A stretch of 59,038 bases of DNA from Oscillospiraceae bacterium (GTDB lineage: Bacteria; Bacillota; Clostridia; Oscillospirales; Ruminococcaceae), in contig JAFWEV010000014.1 in NCBI GenBank assembly GCA_017512745.1, forward strand, positions 1-59,038, read 5' to 3'. Positions 52,165 through 59,038 of this stretch are shown one piece after another. The position numbers were made by a program, and so were the translations under genes. Position 1 is the stretch's first letter. Each line of letters starts with the position of its first letter. The notes below the pieces were generated by a model, which saw nothing but the letters and a program-made list of their open reading frames with translations, was not told where the DNA came from and searched no databases.

Positions 52165-52989
52165 ATGGCAGAAAATTGCAATCACGATTGCTCTTCTTGC
52201 GGTGTGGATTGTCCGTCCAGAGATCCGTCGTCATTTCTCAAGCAGCTGAGCCCCGGATGCAGCGTCAATAAGGTCATTGCTGTAATGAGCGGCAAGGGAG
52301 GAGTGGGAAAATCCTCCGTAACGGCAATGCTCGCCGTCGAAATGCAGAGAAGGGGATACCATGTAGGTATCCTTGATGCCGACGTGACTGGCCCCTCCAT
52401 TCCGAAGGCTTTCGGAATATATGAAAGGGCACATGGTGATGAGACGACAATACTTCCCGCCACCACAAACACAGGCATCGATCTTATCTCGCTAAACCTT
52501 CTTGTTGAAAACGAGACAGATCCTGTCGTATGGAGAGGACCCGTCATCTCCAATCTGGTCACACAGTTCTGGACCAATGTCAGGTGGAACGATGTCGACT
52601 TCCTGTTTGTAGACATGCCTCCAGGAACGGGTGATGTTCCGCTTACTGTCTTTCAGTCCATTCCGGTGGATGCGGCAATAGTCGTAACTTCTCCCCAGGA
52701 ACTTGTCGGCATGATTGTCGAGAAAGCATATAATATGGCTTCAATGATGAACATCAAGGTTGAGGGAGTCGTTGAGAACTATTCCTACTTTGAATGTCCG
52801 GATTGCGGAAGAAGACATGAGATCTTCGGAAAAAGCCATGTCGATGAAACTGCTAAGAGACTGGGGATCCCCGCAGTTGCAAAAATGCCTGTCGATCCGG
52901 AAATATCCGACATGATCGATTCCGGAAGCATCGAGCTTTACGGAGGAGACTGGCTCAGTCCGATCGCAGACAGAATAGAAAAACTCTGA
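52165..52989 (+). CDS. Mrp/NBP35-family iron-sulphur cluster carrier ATPase
   Basis: A 274-residue P-loop ATPase. The deviant Walker A is MSGKGGVGKSSV, DADVTGPSI and FVDMPPGTGD follow, and a CxxC (FECPDCG) lies near the C-terminus where the shared cluster binds. At the N-terminus four cysteines in CNHDCSSCGVDC resemble the ferredoxin-like cluster of NBP35. It likely assembles or delivers Fe-S clusters to apoproteins in the cytoplasm. AGAGGA lies before the ATG. Confidence 0.92.
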   Translation: MAENCNHDCSSCGVDCPSRDPSSFLKQLSPGCSVNKVIAVMSGKGGVGKSSVTAMLAVEMQRRGYHVGILDADVTGPSIPKAFGIYERAHGDETTILPATTNTGIDLISLNLLVENETDPVVWRGPVISNLVTQFWTNVRWNDVDFLFVDMPPGTGDVPLTVFQSIPVDAAIVVTSPQELVGMIVEKAYNMASMMNIKVEGVVENYSYFECPDCGRRHEIFGKSHVDETAKRLGIPAVAKMPVDPEISDMIDSGSIELYGGDWLSPIADRIEKL

Positions 52990-53004
52990 TATCAGGCGAT
53001 TATT

Positions 53005-53047
53005 CCGATATCCGGCCCCGCAGGGAGCCGGATATCGGTCTTTTTTT
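53005..53047 (+). terminator. Mrp gene terminator
   Basis: CCGATATCCGGC (53005-53016) with GCCGGATATCGG (53027-53038), then TCTTTTTTT. Confidence 0.9.
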
Positions 53048-53150
53048 ACATTTTTGACACATATTTGATTTCCATGAAAACTATTATTAATAAGGCATTA
53101 ATATTTACTGCTTATTATTCTTTTAGTTGATCTAACGAGGGATTACAGCA

Positions 53151-53567
53151 TTGAACAACAGAAACCCATTTTTAAAGATGATAATGGCAGGCAGGTACGG
53201 ACTGGACAGATTCTCGAGATTTCTTCTGATCTCAGGGATAATAGTGTTTATTCCGTCTGTTGTTCTGTACGGAAAACTCATCGGAGACTTTTTCAGACTG
53301 GCAGCGGTACTGCTTGCCGGTTTCGGTGCATTCCGCATTTTTTCCAGAAACTTTGAAAAGAGGATCGCGGAAAATGACAGGTATCTCCTTGCGAGAAACA
53401 GAGTTACCGGGATCTTCGGTGGAAAAAAAGACAGAGTTCTAACGCAGAATGACTACAGATATTTCAACTGTCCGGAATGCGGCGCAAAGATGAGAGTCCC
53501 GAAATACAAGGGGAAGATCATGATCACCTGCCCGAAGTGCGGACATGAGTTCCAGAGGAAGACGTGA
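53151..53567 (+). CDS. Membrane protein with C-terminal zinc ribbon
   Basis: A 138-residue protein with two helices (RFLLISGIIVFIPSVVLYG and LAAVLLAGFGAFRIF) and a cytosolic tail ending in a zinc ribbon, CPECGAKMRVPKYKGKIM followed by CPKCG. TTG at 53151 follows GAGGGA. It is the first gene of a three-gene operon with a DUF5685 protein and a J-domain protein; the next start comes two bases after its stop. Function unknown; membrane anchoring of a chaperone-linked complex is possible. Confidence 0.7.
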   Translation: MNNRNPFLKMIMAGRYGLDRFSRFLLISGIIVFIPSVVLYGKLIGDFFRLAAVLLAGFGAFRIFSRNFEKRIAENDRYLLARNRVTGIFGGKKDRVLTQNDYRYFNCPECGAKMRVPKYKGKIMITCPKCGHEFQRKT

Positions 53568-53568
53568 T

Positions 53569-54396
53569 ATGTTCGGGTATGTCGTGGCAAATGTCGACGC
53601 ACTTTCCCAAGAGGAAAAGCTGAGATACAGAGGTATGTACTGCGGCCTTTGCTGGACGCTCAAAGAGAGACACGGAGAGTTCAGCAGGATCACGCTCAAC
53701 TACGATATGGTGTTTCTCGCTCTGCTGCTCTCTTCGATATATGAGCCTGCGGAGGAGTATTCTTCCAGACGATGCATGATACATCCTCTGGAGAACAATA
53801 AATACTATAAGAGCGCCATCCTTGATTACGTGGCGGATATGAATCTTCTTCTGGCATACTACAACCTTGAGGACGACTGGATCGACGAGAAGAAGGTCAG
53901 CAGACTGGCCGCTTCCAGGATCCTTTCCATGGAACTCGATCAGATCAGGTCGAGATGGCCGAGACAGTGCAAGGCTGTGGAATACTACCTTGATAAACTG
54001 TCCGAACTCGAGAAGTCCGGGACCGATGATCCGGACGGACTTGCAGAATGCTTCGGCAGACTGCTCGGAGAAATATTCGTCTGGAAGGACAATGATGATC
54101 ACTCGCTGTTCTTAAGGGACTTCGGTCATGACCTCGGAGAATTCATCTATTCTCTCGATGCATGCTGCGATCTCCGGGAAGATATGAAGAAGGGCAGATT
54201 CAATGCTTTCTCAGGACTCTACGGCGACGGAGGTGATCCCGAACCGATGCTCACAATGCTGATCTCCAGAGCGACGAAGGATTTTGAGATTCTCGATCTC
54301 AAGAAAGATATAGGAATTATGAAGAACATTCTCTACTCCGGCGTATGGGCCAGGTGGAGGATCGAACAGCAGAAGAGGGAGAAGAACAATGGCTGA
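53569..54396 (+). CDS. DUF5685-family protein
   Basis: A 275-residue helical soluble protein. It starts [20 protein letters not shown] and has conserved-looking Cys positions YCGLC, RRCMIH and [18 protein letters not shown], the last with an Asp-rich pattern that recalls isoprenoid-type helical bundles only superficially. I recognise it as the DUF5685 type common in Clostridia, of unknown function. ATG at 53569 follows GAGGAAG; an in-frame ATG at 53545 is inside the previous gene. It overlaps the J-domain gene by 8 bases. Confidence 0.75.
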   Translation: MFGYVVANVDALSQEEKLRYRGMYCGLCWTLKERHGEFSRITLNYDMVFLALLLSSIYEPAEEYSSRRCMIHPLENNKYYKSAILDYVADMNLLLAYYNLEDDWIDEKKVSRLAASRILSMELDQIRSRWPRQCKAVEYYLDKLSELEKSGTDDPDGLAECFGRLLGEIFVWKDNDDHSLFLRDFGHDLGEFIYSLDACCDLREDMKKGRFNAFSGLYGDGGDPEPMLTMLISRATKDFEILDLKKDIGIMKNILYSGVWARWRIEQQKREKNNG

Positions 54397-55114
54397 TCCT
54401 TATAAGGTGCTTGGTGTATCTCCCGACGCCTCAGAGGACGAAATAAAAAAAGCATACAGAGAGCTCGCAAAGAAATATCATCCCGATCTCAACCCCGGCA
54501 ATGCGGAAGCTGAGCAGAAGATGAACGAGATCAATGCGGCATATGATTCCATAAAGAACGGTACCGCATACTCGTCCCCATACGGCACCCAGAGTTCGTC
54601 CCCGTACGGTTACGGATATGCCCGTCAGCCGAACGGACAGCAGAGCGGCAGCTATACAGGTTGGGCAGACTACGGTCCTTTCAAGACTTATACTTATACC
54701 TACAGGACCAGGGATTACGGCAATACGGGAAGTTACGGGTCAACACACAGCGGCTACGGCAACCAGGATCCGTATCTGCAGTCTGCCAGAAGTTACATCA
54801 ATGCCCGCCAGTTTGCCGAAGCGCTCAATGTGCTCTCGTCCATTCAGCAGAGGACTGCGGAATGGTATTATCTCAGTGCCATAGCGAATGCCGGCATGAG
54901 GAACAACATAACTGCGCTTGAACATGCAAGGACTGCAGTGAGGATGGAGCCGAACAACGTCAATTACATTCACCTGTACAATCAGTTCAGCCAGCCTGTA
55001 CAGAATTACAGGAGTAATGAGGAATACTATTCCACACCTGTGAGCTTCGGTGTGGGGAGACTCTGTTTCGGACTGCTGCTCACAAGATTGTTCTGTGGAT
55101 TCTTCGGATGCTGA
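54389..55114 (+). CDS. J-domain (DnaJ-like) protein with helical repeat region
   Basis: A 241-residue protein. The N-terminal J domain [20 protein letters not shown] has the HPD motif at 31-33 that stimulates DnaK/Hsp70. A Tyr/Gly/Ser-rich linker (about 65-125) leads to a TPR-like helical segment ([20 protein letters not shown], then [20 protein letters not shown]) and a short hydrophobic Cys/Phe-rich tail. It lacks the zinc-finger and substrate domains of true DnaJ. Translational overlap with the DUF5685 gene suggests the two products act together. Confidence 0.88.
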   Translation: MADPYKVLGVSPDASEDEIKKAYRELAKKYHPDLNPGNAEAEQKMNEINAAYDSIKNGTAYSSPYGTQSSSPYGYGYARQPNGQQSGSYTGWADYGPFKTYTYTYRTRDYGNTGSYGSTHSGYGNQDPYLQSARSYINARQFAEALNVLSSIQQRTAEWYYLSAIANAGMRNNITALEHARTAVRMEPNNVNYIHLYNQFSQPVQNYRSNEEYYSTPVSFGVGRLCFGLLLTRLFCGFFGC

Positions 55115-55123
55115 AAAACCGAT

Positions 55124-55152
55124 AAAAACTGCACTTCGGTGCAGTTTTTCTG
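55124..55152 (+). terminator. Terminator of the DUF5685/J-domain operon
   Basis: AAAAACTGCAC, TTCG tetraloop, GTGCAGTTTTT. Confidence 0.9.
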
Positions 55153-55262
55153 TTTTGCATAGTTGCATAGGCCGCAGTTTATAGATATCGCTAATCGTTT
55201 TGATTCTGTATTTTTGATATAATTTTTATATACACAGAAACAAATCAGGAGGTCTATTTTTT

Positions 55263-56240
55263 ATGCCATTGAACAAGGAATTTGACAGAACAAAATATGC
55301 CGGCGACAGAGCAGATCATATTATCGAAGACGATATCAGGATCCTCAAAATGCTTAGATGGCCGGAAGAAGTCGTCGATGTGGTTATCGACACAGATACA
55401 TTCAATGAGATCGATGACCAGTATGCCATCGTATATGCTCTGAGATCCAGAGACAGGATGAATGTCAAAGCCATCTATGCCGCACCGTTCGACAATGAGA
55501 AATGTCACGGTCCGAAGGAAGGCATGGAACTCAGCTACAATGAGATCTTCAATATCCTCACACTCGCAGGTGAAGAGGAAATAAAGAAGAACGTTTACAG
55601 CGGTTCAACGTCATTCCTTGATCCCAATACGATGGAGCCTGTAGATTCTCCCGCAGCAAGAGACCTCGTTGAAAGAGCAAAGGGATATACAGAGGAAAAG
55701 CCGCTTTATGTCATCGCTCTAGGAGCAATCACAAACATCGCATCAGCTATGCTCATGGATCCTTCGATAATCAACAGGATAGTTCTCATCTGGCTCGGAG
55801 GACATTCGTTCGAGTGGAGCAGCTCACATGAATTCAACATGCTGCAGGATGTGGCTTCCGCAAGAGTCATTTTCGACAGCAAGGTAGCCCTTGTCATCCT
55901 CCCGTGTATGGGTGTCGTATCCGGATTTGCAACATCTCAGCCCGAACTCGAGTACTGGCTCAAGGGAAAGAACGAACTCTGTGATTATCTTGTGGATATC
56001 ACTATCAAGGAGGCCGCAACGCACAACAAGATCGAGACATGGACACGCTCTATCTGGGATGTTACCGCCGTTGCTTGGCTCGTGGATCCTTCCTTTGAGG
56101 CAGACAGGATCGAGCATTCTCCGATCGATGAGTTCGATGATCATTACGCGTTCGATCATTCCAGACATCTCATCAGATATGTTTATGGAGTAAAGAGAGA
56201 CCTTATCTTCAAGGATCTGTTCGAGAAGCTTTCAAAATAA
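55263..56240 (+). CDS. Nucleoside hydrolase-like protein, deviant subfamily
   Basis: A 325-residue IUNH-fold protein with a 38-residue N-terminal extension. The metal motif is VIDTDTFNEIDDQYA, two residues longer between the Asp pairs than in copies 1 and 2 (Asp43, Asp45, Asp51, Asp52). Other family parts remain: VIALGAITNIASAML, IVLIWLGGHS and SSHEFNMLQDVASARVIF. I have seen this DTDT(Y/F)NExDDQ form in bacterial nucleoside hydrolase annotations; its true substrate is not known to me. AGGAGG precedes the ATG; a TATAAT lies at 55218-55223. Confidence 0.82.
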   Translation: MPLNKEFDRTKYAGDRADHIIEDDIRILKMLRWPEEVVDVVIDTDTFNEIDDQYAIVYALRSRDRMNVKAIYAAPFDNEKCHGPKEGMELSYNEIFNILTLAGEEEIKKNVYSGSTSFLDPNTMEPVDSPAARDLVERAKGYTEEKPLYVIALGAITNIASAMLMDPSIINRIVLIWLGGHSFEWSSSHEFNMLQDVASARVIFDSKVALVILPCMGVVSGFATSQPELEYWLKGKNELCDYLVDITIKEAATHNKIETWTRSIWDVTAVAWLVDPSFEADRIEHSPIDEFDDHYAFDHSRHLIRYVYGVKRDLIFKDLFEKLSK

Positions 56241-56263
56241 GCTGACATTCAGAATTGTTCAAA

Positions 56264-56291
56264 AAAAGACGCCATAGCAGTGGCGTCTTTT
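56264..56291 (+). terminator. Terminator of the third nucleoside hydrolase gene
   Basis: AAAAGACGCCA, 6-base loop, TGGCGTCTTTT. Confidence 0.85.
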
Positions 56292-56353
56292 GTTATGTTT
56301 TGTGATATAGTATTGCATAGCATTTATAGATTCTGTTATGGGGAGATCGGCAT

Positions 56354-58702
56354 TTGAAACTCAGTGAACTTAAAGTCGGAGAAAAGGGGATAGTAACATC
56401 GGTATCCGGTGAAAAAGCCCTAAGACAGCACATACTCGATATGGGGGTCATACCGGGACAGAAAATGACCGTGGTCAAGTTTGCCCCTATGGGCGACCCT
56501 ATAGAATTCAGAGTCAATGACTATGAACTGACGCTCAGGGTGAATGAGGCGGAGAATATAGAAGCTGAACTGTTAAATGAGGATGACACTGTCGAGCAGA
56601 GAGAGCAGGGACACCATAATGGCAGTCATGAGCATCCCGGACTGGGTGAAGGCGGCAGATATCATGTCAAGGAAAGCGAACATCCTCTAAGCCCGGATGA
56701 GACTGTGACCTTTGCCCTAGCGGGCAATCAGAACTCAGGAAAAACAACACTCTTTAATCAGCTCACGGGATCCAATCAGCATGTCGGAAATTTCCCCGGA
56801 GTGACGGTGGACAGGAAGACCGGTGTCATCAAAGGGCAGAAGAATACCGAGATCACGGACCTGCCCGGGATCTATTCGCTGTCCCCGTATACCAGTGAAG
56901 AGATCGTATCGCGACAGTTCATCATAGACGAAAAGCCCAAGGGCATTATAAATATCGTAGATGTTACGAATATAGAGAGAAACCTGTATCTGTCCATGCA
57001 GCTGATGGAACTGGATACTCCCATGGTGCTTGCTCTCAACATGATGGATGAGCTCACGGGAAACGGAGGATCTGTGAGGATCAACGAGATGGAGGATATG
57101 CTCGGAATACCGGTAGTTCCCATCTCCGCATCGAAAGGACAGGGTATAACGGAACTTGTCGACCATGCGATGCATGTTGCCTACTACCAGGAGAGACCCG
57201 GAAGAACGGACTTCTGTGATAAGGACGAAAACGGCGGTGCGGTTCACAGGTGTCTGCATGCCATAATGCATCTCATCATGGATCACGCCGAAAAGGCGGG
57301 AATACCTGTTCGGTTTGCCGCAACAAAACTGGTGGAGGGAGACCCGTATGTGGTCGAAAGCCTGAAGCTTCAGCAGAACGAACTTGAGGCCATTGAACAT
57401 ATCATAGTTCAGATGGAGGAGGAGAGAGGCCTTGACAGATCAGCGGCTATTGCCGATATGAGATTCTCCTTCATCAACAAACTGGTCAAGGCAACAGTTG
57501 TAAAGCCTGTTAAGAACAAAGAGTACGAGCGCAGCCAACGTATGGACAGGATCCTGACCGGAAAGTATACGGCGATACCTGTATTCATTCTTATCATGGG
57601 TCTCGTTTTCTATCTCACATTCAACGTTATAGGCGCGTGGCTGCAGGGGATCCTTGAGACAGGTATAGATATCCTTGCTGCGAGGACCGATCTGCTGCTT
57701 GAAAACTGGGGTATAAACAAGGCGATACATTCGCTGATCATCGACGGAATATTCAGCGGCGTCGGAAGCGTATTGAGCTTCCTTCCGATAATCGTGGTGC
57801 TGTTCTTCTTCCTCTCTATCCTTGAGGATACGGGTTATATGGCGAGAATAGCATTCGTCATGGATAAGTTCCTGAGAAAACTGGGACTGTCAGGAAGAAG
57901 TATTGTTCCGATGCTTATAGGATTCGGCTGCAGCGTTCCCGCCGTTATGTCATCCAGAACGCTTCCTTCCGAAAGGGACAGAAAGATGACAATAATGATG
58001 GTGCCGTTCATGAGCTGCACTGCAAAACTTCCGATATACGGGTTCTTTACCCAAAAGTTTTTCCCTGAATACAGCGGACTTATAATGGTAGGGCTTTATG
58101 TGCTCGGTATTGTTGTCGGAATAGTACTTGCCCTGGTCACAAAGAACAGCATTTTCAAAGGTGAACCGGTGCCGTTTGTAATGGAACTTCCAAATTACAG
58201 AATGCCGAGTGCAGGCAATGTTCTGAGACTTCTGTGGGAGAAAGCAAAGGACTTCCTGTACAGGGCTTTTACCATCATATTCATGGCAAGTATCGTAATA
58301 TGGTTCCTCAAGACATTCGATTTCGGTCTTAACATGGTAAGCGATCCGAGTCTCAGCATTCTTGCAAAGATTGCCGGAGTGATAGCCCCCGTATTCAGAC
58401 CGATGGGATTCGGCGACTGGAGAGTCGCGACAGCCCTTATCACGGGATTCCTGGCAAAGGAGAGCGTCGTGGCCGTTCTGAATGTTCTCTACGGGACCGG
58501 TACACAGATACTGTCTATTCTGAGCGGCGGATCAGCGGCGGCGCTTCTCGTATTCTGCCTTCTCTATACACCTTGTGTTGCGGCAATAGCATCGGTGAAG
58601 AGGGAACTCGGAGCAAAGTGGGCTCTCAACATGGTGATCCTTCAGTGTGTGATCGCGTGGATAGTATCTATGATCGTGTACCTTATATCTCTCGTATTCT
58701 GA
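56354..58702 (+). CDS. feoB: Fused FeoA-FeoB ferrous iron transporter
   Basis: A 782-residue protein for Fe(II) uptake. Residues 1-75 are a FeoA-type SH3 domain (KLSELKVGEKGIVTSVSG). A linker (about 76-115) is His-rich (His 87, 88, 92, 94, 104, 110). The G domain follows with G1 GNQNSGKT (124-131), DLPGIYSLSPY and NMMD. The membrane part carries the core GCSVPAVMSSRTL and FMSCTAKLPIYGFF with the conserved Cys residues, and ends with LLYTPCVAAIASVKRE. TTG at 56354 follows GGGGAG. No separate feoA or feoC is visible nearby. Confidence 0.95.
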   Translation: MKLSELKVGEKGIVTSVSGEKALRQHILDMGVIPGQKMTVVKFAPMGDPIEFRVNDYELTLRVNEAENIEAELLNEDDTVEQREQGHHNGSHEHPGLGEGGRYHVKESEHPLSPDETVTFALAGNQNSGKTTLFNQLTGSNQHVGNFPGVTVDRKTGVIKGQKNTEITDLPGIYSLSPYTSEEIVSRQFIIDEKPKGIINIVDVTNIERNLYLSMQLMELDTPMVLALNMMDELTGNGGSVRINEMEDMLGIPVVPISASKGQGITELVDHAMHVAYYQERPGRTDFCDKDENGGAVHRCLHAIMHLIMDHAEKAGIPVRFAATKLVEGDPYVVESLKLQQNELEAIEHIIVQMEEERGLDRSAAIADMRFSFINKLVKATVVKPVKNKEYERSQRMDRILTGKYTAIPVFILIMGLVFYLTFNVIGAWLQGILETGIDILAARTDLLLENWGINKAIHSLIIDGIFSGVGSVLSFLPIIVVLFFFLSILEDTGYMARIAFVMDKFLRKLGLSGRSIVPMLIGFGCSVPAVMSSRTLPSERDRKMTIMMVPFMSCTAKLPIYGFFTQKFFPEYSGLIMVGLYVLGIVVGIVLALVTKNSIFKGEPVPFVMELPNYRMPSAGNVLRLLWEKAKDFLYRAFTIIFMASIVIWFLKTFDFGLNMVSDPSLSILAKIAGVIAPVFRPMGFGDWRVATALITGFLAKESVVAVLNVLYGTGTQILSILSGGSAAALLVFCLLYTPCVAAIASVKRELGAKWALNMVILQCVIAWIVSMIVYLISLVF

Positions 58703-58712
58703 TCTGAAACAA

Positions 58713-58754
58713 AAAAACAGCGATGTGCTCGTATGAACATATCGCTGTTTTTGT
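58713..58754. terminator. Bidirectional terminator between feoB and the GtrA-like gene
   Basis: AAAAACAGCGAT (58713-58724) with ATCGCTGTTTTT (58741-58752). Confidence 0.85.
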
Positions 58755-58762
58755 CACAACTG

Positions 58763-59038
58763 TTATTTCTGTTTTCTGAAAAGAAGCAGTTTTCTTGCGG
58801 AAAAGTTCCAGACATATCCTACTACCGTGGCAACGACCTTGCCTATCATATAGTAGAATCTGGTCGGAATGAGAGAACCGAACACCTGTTTTGCGGCCAG
58901 AGTCGTATCGAAGAGATTTACGATATAACTGTTGATAAGAAGTCCTCCGACTGAGATGAGGAAGAAAACCACAAATCTTACCGAACCGTTTTCAACATTG
59001 GTATTCGCATATGTCCACTTGATGCTGATAAGATAATT
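58763..59038 (-). CDS. GtrA-like membrane protein, C-terminal part (runs off the window)
   Basis: The reverse strand is open from the window edge through 91 residues to the stop. It shows two or three helices (VRFVVFFLISVGGLLINSYIV, YYMIGKVVATVVGYVWNF) and the basic end SARKLLLFRKQK. FLISVGGLLIN and VGYVWNFSARKLLLF are typical of the GtrA family, small four-helix proteins linked to transfer of lipid-linked sugars. The start lies outside the window. Confidence 0.75.
   Translation of the reverse strand, partial: NYLISIKWTYANTNVENGSVRFVVFFLISVGGLLINSYIVNLFDTTLAAKQVFGSLIPTRFYYMIGKVVATVVGYVWNFSARKLLLFRKQK

Noticed and set aside
1..59038. CRISPR arrays, insertion sequences, prophage or integrated elements
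   Set aside because: No regularly spaced repeats, transposase, integrase or phage structural genes were found, and only one tRNA gene is present with no flanking duplication.

Overview
The window reads as chromosome from a Gram-positive, low-to-mid GC member of the Firmicutes, most likely an anaerobic Clostridia. Supporting signs are strong AGGAGG-type ribosome binding sites, many TTG and GTG starts, T-box leaders in front of ileS and thrS, a lipoprotein-type Opp/Dpp binding protein, an ammonia-dependent AsnA and a FeoA-FeoB fusion. AGA/AGG and ATA codons are heavily used throughout and no block stands out as foreign. I see no phage, insertion sequence, integrase or CRISPR array. Species-level assignment is not possible from this sequence alone.

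Layout. 1-2308: two divergent MFS transporters and an M24 peptidase. 2313-6587: Ile T-box, ileS and a convergent 8-oxoguanine glycosylase. 6965-13529: rlmB translationally coupled to a giant, catalytically dead P1B-ATPase-like membrane protein, then an EF-G-like GTPase and a small membrane protein. 13619-19156: a compact operon of a heterodimeric ABC exporter, ThpR, a proteasome-like N-terminal-serine hydrolase and an AlkZ-related protein. 19239-25507: an XpaC-domain protein, asnA (convergent), then murD, a Met-gamma-lyase-family PLP enzyme, a membrane protein and queT. 25554-30435: a rhomboid-like protein lacking catalytic residues, tRNA-Leu(UAG), a Ca2+-type P-ATPase, a small frameshifted gene and an Asp/Glu racemase. 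30747-38953: an oligopeptide ABC importer operon (binding protein, two permeases, two ATPases) and two small membrane proteins. 38966-41060: Thr T-box and a ThrS without the TGS domain. 41113-46723: an amidohydrolase, and a MarR regulator with a perfect palindromic operator leading a second heterodimeric ABC exporter. 46929-52037: pepT, then a nucleoside/sugar cluster of PfkB-like protein, BtpA/SgcQ protein and two nucleoside hydrolases. 52165-56240: an Mrp/NBP35 ATPase, a zinc-ribbon/DUF5685/J-domain operon and a third, deviant nucleoside hydrolase. 56354-59038: FeoA-FeoB and the end of a GtrA-like gene.

How the genes fit together. Peptide import (Opp), PepT, the M24 peptidase, the amidohydrolase, the racemase, AsnA and the two T-box-controlled synthetase genes point to amino acids and peptides as important nutrients. 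The three nucleoside hydrolases with the PfkB-like and BtpA-like proteins look like a nucleoside scavenging module. The least conventional items are the pseudo-P-type ATPase (7714-10971), the serine-type proteasome-like hydrolase (17820-18464), the PfkB protein with Asn in place of the catalytic Asp, and the DUF5685/J-protein operon. All functional statements are read from sequence motifs by eye; no database search was run.
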